The notes beneath the pieces are model-generated. The model worked only from the letters and a program-made list of their open reading frames with translations. It was not told the origin of the DNA and did not search any database. Position numbers and translations under genes: made by a program. From positions 1-34,277 of the forward strand of contig JAILBR010000036.1 in assembly GCA_024680795.1 (NCBI GenBank): a stretch of DNA of 34,277 nt. The letters are read 5' to 3'. Below, one piece after another: positions 8,934-16,336 of this stretch; within the stretch, counting starts at the first letter, position 1, and every line of letters starts with the position of its first letter. Source of the stretch: Bacilli bacterium (GTDB taxonomy: Bacteria; Bacillota_I; Bacilli_A; RFN20; CAG-826).

Positions 8934-9866
8934 ATGGGAATAATTTTAAATGCTTATAAAAAGAATTTATTAGGAAGATTTGATAAGGATGAGGCCGTCC
9001 CTTATTACAGTTATAAAGATTTTCCTGGTTTGCAATATGAAGAAAAAACATTTTTGAATTCCATCAATGTGATGGTCTCATATTTTTATTATTATCGCGA
9101 AGGTTTTATAGGAGATAAAATTGTCATTTTTCTTCCAGGTATTGGACCGGGACATACCGCATATTTAAAAGAGATAAATGAACTAACTTTAATGGGATAT
9201 AAAGTTCTAACTTTAGATTACACAGGATGTGGAGCAAGTAAAGGAGAGGCATTAGGTTCTTTAAATCACCCAACAAGAGACGTTAATGATCTTCTTATGT
9301 ATTTAGACATGAAAGAAGAAATTATGCTTGTAGGACACTCTCTAGGCGCTTATACGGCATTAAATGTTATTAACGAACATGACGAAATAAAAACTGCGGT
9401 TATTATTTCTGGTTTTGTGTCTTTATATAATCAAATCAAGTTCATCGTAAAACTCAGTCCATTTGCGTGGCGCTTATGCCGATATGAGAAAAAAGCAGAA
9501 CCTGATTATTACAACATTGATAACTTTTCGTACTTAAGTTCAACCAAAGACAGATTGCTGTTCATTCATTCTAAGGACGATAATGTGGTCGGCTATAAAT
9601 CCTCCACGGCGATTGTGGAATCTTTGAATAACAAGAACATCAAATTCTTAATTGTTGATAAGAAGAGACATAATCCAACATATACAACTGATGCAGTTAA
9701 ATATATGACTGATACTTTTAGCGAATATTCAAAGCTTATTAAAAATAAGAATTTAGATACTTTGCCAAAAAGAAAGTATTTTTTAAGCCAAAAATCGATC
9801 GACAAGATGACAGAAATGGATAAAAACGTCATTTCTGAGATTGAATATTTTCTTAAAAATTATTAA
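8934..9866 (+). CDS. Alpha/beta hydrolase (serine hydrolase) family protein
   Basis: 'FLPGIGPGHTAYLKEINELTLMGYKVLTLDYTGCGASKGEA', nucleophile elbow 'LVGHSLGAYTAL', and later D and H residues ('HSKDDNVVG', 'KKRHNPTY'). Confidence 0.85.
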   Translation: MGIILNAYKKNLLGRFDKDEAVPYYSYKDFPGLQYEEKTFLNSINVMVSYFYYYREGFIGDKIVIFLPGIGPGHTAYLKEINELTLMGYKVLTLDYTGCGASKGEALGSLNHPTRDVNDLLMYLDMKEEIMLVGHSLGAYTALNVINEHDEIKTAVIISGFVSLYNQIKFIVKLSPFAWRLCRYEKKAEPDYYNIDNFSYLSSTKDRLLFIHSKDDNVVGYKSSTAIVESLNNKNIKFLIVDKKRHNPTYTTDAVKYMTDTFSEYSKLIKNKNLDTLPKRKYFLSQKSIDKMTEMDKNVISEIEYFLKNY

Positions 9867-9929
9867 TAATTTTTATTTATATAACAAGTTTTAGACAATT
9901 GCTGAAAAATATTTTTGTTTTCTATACCT

Positions 9930-9945
9930 TTTACCTAAAGGTAAA
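9930..9945. promoter_or_regulatory. Palindromic operator-like site TTTACCT-AA-AGGTAAA
   Basis: 7-bp inverted half-sites with a 2-bp centre, 18 bp upstream of the -35 box at 9964. Confidence 0.35.
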
Positions 9946-9963
9946 TTATTTCATTTTTGCCTA

Positions 9964-9991
9964 TTGACATTTTTAAAAAAGGGACTATGAT
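9964..9991 (+). promoter_or_regulatory. Canonical sigma-A promoter TTGACA-16-TATGAT
   Basis: TTGACA at 9964-9969, TATGAT at 9986-9991; the downstream leader is about 60 nt and ends in the Shine-Dalgarno 'agagagg'. Confidence 0.65.
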
Positions 9992-10060
9992 ATATGCATC
10001 ATCGAGATACCCCTCGTCCCAGGCATGACGTTAAACTGCTGATGAAAGAGAGGCATTTCC

Positions 10061-10297
10061 ATGAACTACTACAAATTAACCGCTGTTGTTAACGGTCAAT
10101 ATGTCAGACTTAAGAGAAGTTATTTCTCCACTCGTAGTGAAGCAATCAACTATATGTTTGATTACTATGAAAAGCATTATCTTTATGGTCTCGAAGTAAT
10201 GGATGAACACCCTGTTGACGGAAACAAACATGACGTTGAGTATGTTTGTGACTTCCATAATAGATTCACTATTACTCGAAACCGCATTGAAGCATAA
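10061..10297 (+). CDS. Small basic hypothetical protein (78 aa)
   Basis: Shine-Dalgarno 'aagagagg' before the ATG, strong upstream promoter and downstream terminator; aromatic-rich N-terminus (MNYYKLTAVVNGQYVRLKRSYFSTRSEAINYMFDYYEKHY). Confidence 0.75.
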   Translation: MNYYKLTAVVNGQYVRLKRSYFSTRSEAINYMFDYYEKHYLYGLEVMDEHPVDGNKHDVEYVCDFHNRFTITRNRIEA

Positions 10298-10348
10298 TCG
10301 AGTTTAAGAGATAAATATTTTCAAAACTGACAAAAGTAAGTATTACGT

Positions 10349-10373
10349 AAGGGTCCATTTCGGATCCTTTTTT
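10349..10373 (+). terminator. Rho-independent terminator after the 78-aa ORF
   Basis: Stem AAGGGTCC / GGATCCTT (one G-T pair), loop ATTTC, followed by a T run. Confidence 0.7.
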
Positions 10374-10403
10374 GATATAATGAGATAAAGGCAGGAAAAA
10401 CTG

Positions 10404-11024
10404 ATGAAAGTACTTATTATTAATGGCTCGCCTAGAGCAAAAAGCAATTCCAAGATACTCATTGGAGAGCTAGAGAAAACATTTAAAGCGTTGGATGTTG
10501 AAAGTGAAGTAATAAATATCGCCAATATCGACGTGAGAGGTTGTATGGCGTGTGGATATTGCCACGAACACGATGACTGTGTTTTTAAAGATATTGTTAA
10601 TGAGGCAAGCGCCAAATTGAAAGAAGCAGATGGTATGATAATTGTTTCGCCTGTTTACTACGCTTCACCAAATGGCCAAGTAATCTCATTCTTAGATCGT
10701 TTATTTCAGTCGTCTAGATTTTCTAAAAAGTATAAAGTTGGTGCAGCGTTTGTTATTGCTAGACGTGGTGGAACAACTGCTTCATTCGATGTTTTAAATA
10801 AGTACTTTACCATCTCTGGAATGCCTGTTGCTTCTGGTGATTATTGGAATAATGGTTTCGGAAGAATGCCTGGCGAAATCGAACAAGATAAAGAAGGATT
10901 AAGGAATGCAAGAGTGGTTGCGCAAAGAATGACGTTCCTCATGAAAGCCATTAAAGACGCTAAAGAAAAGTACCCTGACCTTCTTAATGAGGAAGAAAGA
11001 GTTTCGACACATTTTATTAGGTAA
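10404..11024 (+). CDS. Flavodoxin-like fold NAD(P)H / FMN-dependent reductase
   Basis: 'MKVLIINGSPRAKSNSKILIGELEKTF', 'CMACGYCHEHDDCVFKD' and 'ADGMIIVSPVYYASPNGQVISFLDR'. Promoter TGA-TATAAT at 10376; Shine-Dalgarno 'aggcagga'. Confidence 0.92.
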   Translation: MKVLIINGSPRAKSNSKILIGELEKTFKALDVESEVINIANIDVRGCMACGYCHEHDDCVFKDIVNEASAKLKEADGMIIVSPVYYASPNGQVISFLDRLFQSSRFSKKYKVGAAFVIARRGGTTASFDVLNKYFTISGMPVASGDYWNNGFGRMPGEIEQDKEGLRNARVVAQRMTFLMKAIKDAKEKYPDLLNEEERVSTHFIR

Positions 11025-11126
11025 AAATTGATAAATTACGGGCAAAAATCGTATATTTGTATGACTTTTGCTGAAAAATAATAATAATTTGTGAGAATAG
11101 TTATCAACAAAAAAAGTAATAATGAT

Positions 11127-11154
11127 TTGCGAAAAATCTGCTTTGCTTTATAAT
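11127..11154 (+). promoter_or_regulatory. Promoter of the SRP RNA: TTGCGA-16-TATAAT
   Basis: TTGCGA at 11127-11132, TATAAT at 11149-11154; predicted start at about 11161. Confidence 0.7.
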
Positions 11155-11160
11155 AACTAT

Positions 11161-11237
11161 GCCGTTACGATGGATAACTATGAACCAGGTCAGGACAGGA
11201 ATGTAGCAGCCTTAAGTATCTTGTTCATGTGTGACGG
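11161..11237 (+). ncRNA. ffs: Small (4.5S-type) signal recognition particle RNA
   Basis: Helix-8 core GGTCAGG-ACA-GGAA-TGT-AGCAGCC matches canonical GGUCAGG-UCC-GGAA-GGA-AGCAGCC, with the apical 3-bp stem covarying (ACA/TGT). Outer stems ATGAAC/GTTCAT and CCGTTAC/GTGACGG. Confidence 0.93.
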
Positions 11238-11248
11238 TTTTACTTTTT

Positions 11249-11713
11249 ATGAAACACGATAAATACTACTTTATGAGATTAGCGATTAGAGAAGCCCAAA
11301 AGGCTCTTTTAATCGACGAGGTTCCAATCGGTTGTGTGATTGTAAAAGACGGCAAGGTCATTGCTCGTGGTCACAACAAAAGAGAGACCAATCAAGAAGT
11401 GATAGGCCATGCGGAAATAGAAGCAATTAGAAAGGCTAATAAAAAGTTAAAAAGTTGGCGACTCGTTAATTGCGACATTTATATCACATTAGAACCTTGT
11501 ATCATGTGTATGGGCGCCATCATCCATTCTAGAATTAATAACGTCTATTATGGGGCCAAAGATTATAAAGGCGGAGCGGTAGAATCATCAATAAATGTTC
11601 TCGAAGCTAAAAATATTAATCACCATCCTAACGTAGAAGGTGGTATATTAGAAGATGAATGTAGTTTGATAATTTCAAACTACTTCAAAGAAAAACGCAT
11701 AAAGAAGATGTAA
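11249..11713 (+). CDS. tadA: tRNA-specific adenosine deaminase TadA
   Basis: 'GHAEIEAI' (HAE) and 'EPCIMCMGAIIHSRINNVYYGAKDYKGGA' (PCxxC). The ORF-track start 11231 (GTG) lies inside the SRP RNA; ATG 11249 is preferred. Confidence 0.92.
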   Translation: MKHDKYYFMRLAIREAQKALLIDEVPIGCVIVKDGKVIARGHNKRETNQEVIGHAEIEAIRKANKKLKSWRLVNCDIYITLEPCIMCMGAIIHSRINNVYYGAKDYKGGAVESSINVLEAKNINHHPNVEGGILEDECSLIISNYFKEKRIKKM

Positions 11714-11738
11714 AAACTTGGATTTTCCAAGTTTTTTT
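11713..11738 (+). terminator. Rho-independent terminator of the ffs-tadA unit
   Basis: 10-bp perfect stem AAAACTTGGA / TCCAAGTTTT with a TTT loop and T tract. Confidence 0.8.
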
Positions 11739-11746
11739 CTTATGAT
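11718..11746 (+). promoter_or_regulatory. Promoter TTGGAT-17-TATGAT overlapping the tadA terminator; -10 is 6 nt before ATG 11753
   Basis: TTGGAT at 11718-11723 lies within the terminator stem; TATGAT at 11741-11746; gap 'atttat' to the ATG. Confidence 0.5.
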
Positions 11747-11752
11747 ATTTAT

Positions 11753-13711
11753 ATGCATTCACGCGAGCGTGTAAATATTAAAGAAAACAAAGTATGGCAA
11801 ATATTGAAATATTCTCTATTTAATATCCATATTCTTTTTCTTGCTGTTATTTCTGGATTGTGTCTCTTCAGCGCATTAGTTGTTAGAGATACTTATTCAT
11901 GGCTTCCATGCTTATTCCTATTTGCTATTTTTGCTAGTGTAATTGGATTTAGATTATTTATCGCTATTTCAAGAACGAAAGAAAACAAACTTATTAAAGA
12001 CCCAACATCATCTGTTTTAACTAGAACACTAGAGTTGTTCTTTGTCCTTTTAACATGTGTCTCTTTACTTTTGATCCTTATTTTTACTCTAGCGGCAATT
12101 TCATCTAGCCATGTTTCGACATCTAGCGAAATAAATCTTTTCTTAGCTAACAAGATTAATGAATTCTTACTAGCAGCCCCAGCGGGACTTATCTACTTTG
12201 CTAACATCATCGAGTTTATTACTTATCTAAGACTTAGAAAGCAGGACATTAATGAAGATGTTGCTGGCTTAGATAATTTAGCAAGAGCAAAAAGACTAGT
12301 AATAGTGGGACTAGATGCTTTTAAAACAAAGAATAAAGAAGTGGAAGGATCTATTTCTTTAAGTGGCATTAGTACTGATGAGATTAATCAAATCATTTCT
12401 AATATCATCGAATACACAAAAGAAGATAACTACTATGATTCACTTTGTGAATATTATAGATGTTTCAATAAATCTGAAATTATATCATCAATTAAATACA
12501 ACGATATTAATCGTTATGGTGCGGTAACATTCTCTACTGGAGTGACTTATTTATTTGGCGAACCGCAAAACATGAAAATCGAAAATGAAGGTGCCTATCA
12601 AAAGATAAACGAACTTCAAGAGATGGGTTATAAAGTATTAGTCTTATCTAAAGGTATCGAGCAAATTGAAGGTGACACATATCTCTCTACAGTTACTGCG
12701 ATTGCTTTAGTGTTATTAAGAGATGAATTGCAAGAAGGAACTAAAGAAGTATTTGATTATCTTTCTAACCAAGGAATAGATGTCAAAGTTTTATCAGGAT
12801 CGTCCGTTGAAAACACTCAATTCATTCTCAAAAAAGCAGGTTTCATGAACGCCAATAGTGTATGCCATTTTGATGAAAATGAATTGAAATTTACCGATGA
12901 AGGTGCCTTATATTGCGACCTAAATGTAAATTCCGCCACTGTTTTAATGGAACAATTAAACGAACAAAATATCCCTACCGCATATATTACAGAAGGGTTC
13001 AATAGAACTGTTGAAAAGATTGAAAAAGGAAAAGAGATCAATAGTAGACTAAACGCTATAGCTTCTCTTTATGTTAGCAAATCGATTTTTGCAATTATTT
13101 TATCCATTACATTCTTCATCATCTCGTTAGTCACTTCTTATACTTATCAGTATCCATTCACATATAATAATTTCTTACTCTGGGAAGTGTTCTCAATTAT
13201 GCTGCCAAGTTTTTATTTATTGACTGAAAAGAGCAGCAAAGATGTTGAACCTTCGTTCCTCAAGAGTGTATTTAAAAAAGTCTTGCCTATATCGGTATTA
13301 TTTACCTTAGGAACATTATTAGCATTTATCGCTTATATACTTTATATAAATGGTATTATATATACTGGAATCGAAGATTACGGATTAATAATCGGAGAAG
13401 CAAATAGATTTGGCGCAACTGGTATTGCGGTTATAACTATCACCATATTATCTTTTGTAGCAATATATATTGTAATCCGAAAGATTTTTAAGAAAAGCGC
13501 AACAATCCTTGCATTCACTATCATTCCAACTTTATTGATTACCATTGTAATGGTGATTGTTGGTCCAAATACAAACTGGATAAACATTGATTTTAACAAA
13601 ATACTACCTGTTAACTATCTAGCAGCCGGCATTATTTCTCTAGCCGTTTCTGCTCTTGTGTTAATTGTTGTGGTGCTTATAGATGTAATTAGAGGAGAAA
13701 AAAATGATTAA
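11753..13711 (+). CDS. Degenerate P-type (E1-E2) ATPase-like membrane protein; predicted catalytically dead
   Basis: Pattern resembles CtpE-type cation P-type ATPases ('LLRDELQEGTKEVFDYLSNQGIDVKVLSGSSVENTQFILKKAGF'; 'LNAIASLYVSKSIFAIILS'), but the DKTGT position reads DAFKT, the TGDGxND region reads TEGFNRT, and the A-domain region appears absent. Confidence 0.75.
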   Translation: MHSRERVNIKENKVWQILKYSLFNIHILFLAVISGLCLFSALVVRDTYSWLPCLFLFAIFASVIGFRLFIAISRTKENKLIKDPTSSVLTRTLELFFVLLTCVSLLLILIFTLAAISSSHVSTSSEINLFLANKINEFLLAAPAGLIYFANIIEFITYLRLRKQDINEDVAGLDNLARAKRLVIVGLDAFKTKNKEVEGSISLSGISTDEINQIISNIIEYTKEDNYYDSLCEYYRCFNKSEIISSIKYNDINRYGAVTFSTGVTYLFGEPQNMKIENEGAYQKINELQEMGYKVLVLSKGIEQIEGDTYLSTVTAIALVLLRDELQEGTKEVFDYLSNQGIDVKVLSGSSVENTQFILKKAGFMNANSVCHFDENELKFTDEGALYCDLNVNSATVLMEQLNEQNIPTAYITEGFNRTVEKIEKGKEINSRLNAIASLYVSKSIFAIILSITFFIISLVTSYTYQYPFTYNNFLLWEVFSIMLPSFYLLTEKSSKDVEPSFLKSVFKKVLPISVLFTLGTLLAFIAYILYINGIIYTGIEDYGLIIGEANRFGATGIAVITITILSFVAIYIVIRKIFKKSATILAFTIIPTLLITIVMVIVGPNTNWINIDFNKILPVNYLAAGIISLAVSALVLIVVVLIDVIRGEKND

Positions 13712-14615
13712 AATTAATCCTGAAGTTAAAAAAGCTTTAGAAGAAGGACGTGCTGTTGTGGCTTTAGAAAGCACAATTATTAGCCATGGCATGCCTTATC
13801 CAAAAAATGTTAAAACTGCTTTTGAAGCAGAAGATGTAGTGAGAAGTCATGGTGCGGTTCCTGCCACTATTGGTATCATTGACGGCGTGGCTATCGTTGG
13901 CATGACTCATGAAGAAATTGAACAATTTGGCAAGAGAGAAGGTATTTTAAAAGTATCTCGTAGAGATTTACCTGTTGTGTTTGCTAAGAAACTATGGGGC
14001 GCTACTACTGTTTCTGCAACGATGATTCTTGCTCACCAAGCTGGTATTGAGGTGTTTGTTACTGGTGGAATTGGTGGCGTACATAGAGGCGCACAAGAAA
14101 CAATGGACATTTCCGCCGACTTACAAGAATTAGCTAAAACTAATGTCACTGTTGTTTGTGCAGGTGCAAAGGCTATCTTAGATTTACCTTTGACACTTGA
14201 ATATTTAGAAACAATGGGTGTTCCAGTTTTAGGATATAAAACTGAAGACTTACCAGCTTTCTATACATCAAAGAGCGGACTAAAGGTTGATTATCGCGTT
14301 GATTCACCAGAAGAGATGGCTAGAATCATCAAAGAAAAACGCGATAGTGGTTTAGTTGGCGGTATCTTGTTAACTAATCCAATCCCAGAAGAATTCGCGA
14401 TGGATAAAGAAGTAATTGATAAAGCAATTGAAACCGCGATTAGAAGAATGGATAGATTAGGAATCAAAGGGAAAGATTGCACTCCATTCTTATTAAAGAC
14501 AATTGTTGAACTTACTGGTGGTGAATCACTAGAAAGCAATATCAGACTAGTTTGTAATAACGCCGCTGTTGGTAGTGAAGTGGCAAAGGAATATGCAAAG
14601 ATTAAAAATCTATGA
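13704..14615 (+). CDS. psuG: Pseudouridine-5'-phosphate glycosidase
   Basis: 'VALESTIISHGMPYPKN', 'ATTVSATMILAHQAGIEVFVTGGIGGVHRGAQETMDISADLQELAKT' and 'VPVLGYKTEDLPAFYTSKSG' are signature PsuG segments. Confidence 0.97.
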   Translation: MIKINPEVKKALEEGRAVVALESTIISHGMPYPKNVKTAFEAEDVVRSHGAVPATIGIIDGVAIVGMTHEEIEQFGKREGILKVSRRDLPVVFAKKLWGATTVSATMILAHQAGIEVFVTGGIGGVHRGAQETMDISADLQELAKTNVTVVCAGAKAILDLPLTLEYLETMGVPVLGYKTEDLPAFYTSKSGLKVDYRVDSPEEMARIIKEKRDSGLVGGILLTNPIPEEFAMDKEVIDKAIETAIRRMDRLGIKGKDCTPFLLKTIVELTGGESLESNIRLVCNNAAVGSEVAKEYAKIKNL

Positions 14616-15163
14616 AAACAGAACATGCATTAGCTAAGGCTTTAAAAGAAATGATGGCCACTAGGTCATTAGATGATATTTCCGTAATGGAAATTTCTAA
14701 GAAATGTGGAGTTTCTAGAAAGACTTTCTATTACCATTATCATGATATTTATGATCTTTTAACACAGGTGTTTTTGGATGAAAAAATACCTAACCTTAAT
14801 AATGCTACTAACTTTGAAGAATTAGTGGAGATTGTCTTTGCGTATTATAAGAAGAATGAAGCCTTTATTAACGCCACGATTGATAGTGCTGGAAAGGATT
14901 TATTCTCCGAATTTATATATAATGCTTTTTATACCACAATTATTAGATTTATCACTAAAGTAGATGCTAATAAAGTTTTTCCAATAGCAAGGAGAAGATC
15001 TATCGCTAGATTCTATGCCTATGGGTATAGTGAGTCAACAGTCTACTATCTTGCTAATCACAAGAATAAAACACTAGAAGGTCTATTAGGATCTTTTACC
15101 TTCATTAAGTATCAAAATTTCGTAAGAAGTCTGCAAAACGACATTAAGGAGTATGAAAAATGA
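14612..15163 (+). CDS. TetR/AcrR family transcriptional regulator
   Basis: N-terminal HTH 'DISVMEISKKCGVSRKTFYYHYHDIYDLL'; ATGA overlap with psuG. Confidence 0.92.
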   Translation: MKTEHALAKALKEMMATRSLDDISVMEISKKCGVSRKTFYYHYHDIYDLLTQVFLDEKIPNLNNATNFEELVEIVFAYYKKNEAFINATIDSAGKDLFSEFIYNAFYTTIIRFITKVDANKVFPIARRRSIARFYAYGYSESTVYYLANHKNKTLEGLLGSFTFIKYQNFVRSLQNDIKEYEK

Positions 15164-16335
15164 TGAATTCATTCGACTTTCAAGCCAAGACTGAAATCTA
15201 CTTTGGGAAAGGTAGGGAAGAGGAAGTTGGCAAGATTTTAAAGAAACATAACGCCAAAAATATCCTTATTGTTATTGGCAAAAAATCAGTTATTAAAAGC
15301 GGACTTTTAGGACGTGTTACTCATTCTCTTGAAGGAGAGAATATAACCTACCATATTCTTCAAGGTGTCAGGGCAAATCCAACTTTTGATCTCGTTAGAG
15401 AAGGCAATAAAATGGTCATAGAAAACCAAATTGATTTCATTTTAGCGATTGGTGGAGGAAGCGTTATCGACACCGCAAAATGTATCGCTGCAACCACATA
15501 TTATTCCGGTGATATTAAGGACTTTAATTTACATAAAGCAAGCCCAACTAGTGCATTACCAGTCGGTGTTATTTTGACTATCGCTGCTGCTGGTAGTGAA
15601 ATGTCAGCGTCATGCGTTATTCAAGATGATGAAACTGAGATTAAGCTGGGATTTTTGAGTGATTTGATTAGACCAGTTTTCGCGATTGAAAATCCAGAAC
15701 TTACTTATTCAGTTAATAAAGAACAAACCGCTTATGGAGTAGTTGATATCTTAATGCATACTTTTGAAAGATACTTCTCTTATAGTGATAAAAATGAATT
15801 AGCGGATGAATTTGCTCTTGGTCTTCTTAAAAATGTTGTAGAAGTTGGCCTTATCGCTTATAACGAACCGGAGAATTATGATGCTAGAGCGAGAATTATG
15901 CTTGATAGCACTATCTCGCATAATGGATATACAAGCATTGGCAAGAAATATGTATTCCCAGTTCATGCTTTAGAGCATGCGGTTAGTGGAAGATTTGCTA
16001 ATATAGCACATGGATGTGGCCTTGCTATTTTATTCCCAGGTTGGGCAGAAAGATATTACATCTATGATATTGATAAATTTGCTAGACTTGGCCGCCATGT
16101 GTTTGGAATTAAAGAAACAAAGAAAAAGGAAGCCGCACTTAAGTGCATAAAAGCGTTTAAATCATATTTTAAGAAATTAGGTATGCCGTCTAGACTATCT
16201 GAAGTTGGCGTTAAAGAATCAGATATCGATGCTTTAGCGGATATTGTGTCAGGAAAGGGAAGTAAAGTTGTGGATCATCACTGTCATCCATTAGATCGTG
16301 AAACCGCAAAAGAAATTTACTTAAAGGTGTTATAA
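15160..16335 (+). CDS. Iron-containing alcohol dehydrogenase (butanol dehydrogenase-like)
   Basis: 'FILAIGGGSVIDTAKCIA', 'GVVDILMHTFERYF' and 'HALEHAVSGRFANIAHGCGLAILFPGW'; metal-ligand positions appear intact. Confidence 0.95.
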   Translation: MMNSFDFQAKTEIYFGKGREEEVGKILKKHNAKNILIVIGKKSVIKSGLLGRVTHSLEGENITYHILQGVRANPTFDLVREGNKMVIENQIDFILAIGGGSVIDTAKCIAATTYYSGDIKDFNLHKASPTSALPVGVILTIAAAGSEMSASCVIQDDETEIKLGFLSDLIRPVFAIENPELTYSVNKEQTAYGVVDILMHTFERYFSYSDKNELADEFALGLLKNVVEVGLIAYNEPENYDARARIMLDSTISHNGYTSIGKKYVFPVHALEHAVSGRFANIAHGCGLAILFPGWAERYYIYDIDKFARLGRHVFGIKETKKKEAALKCIKAFKSYFKKLGMPSRLSEVGVKESDIDALADIVSGKGSKVVDHHCHPLDRETAKEIYLKVL

Positions 16336-16336
16336 A

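Noticed and set aside
10343-10615. 90-aa minus-strand ORF spanning the terminator and the flavodoxin gene start
   Set aside because: Covers a terminator, a promoter and the start of a confident CDS; not coding.
11231-11248. GTG start for tadA as given in the ORF track
   Set aside because: This stretch contains the closing stem of the SRP RNA; the ATG at 11249 is the more plausible start.
14291-14626. 111-aa minus-strand ORF antisense to psuG
   Set aside because: Overlaps a confident psuG coding region; composition typical of a reverse-frame shadow.
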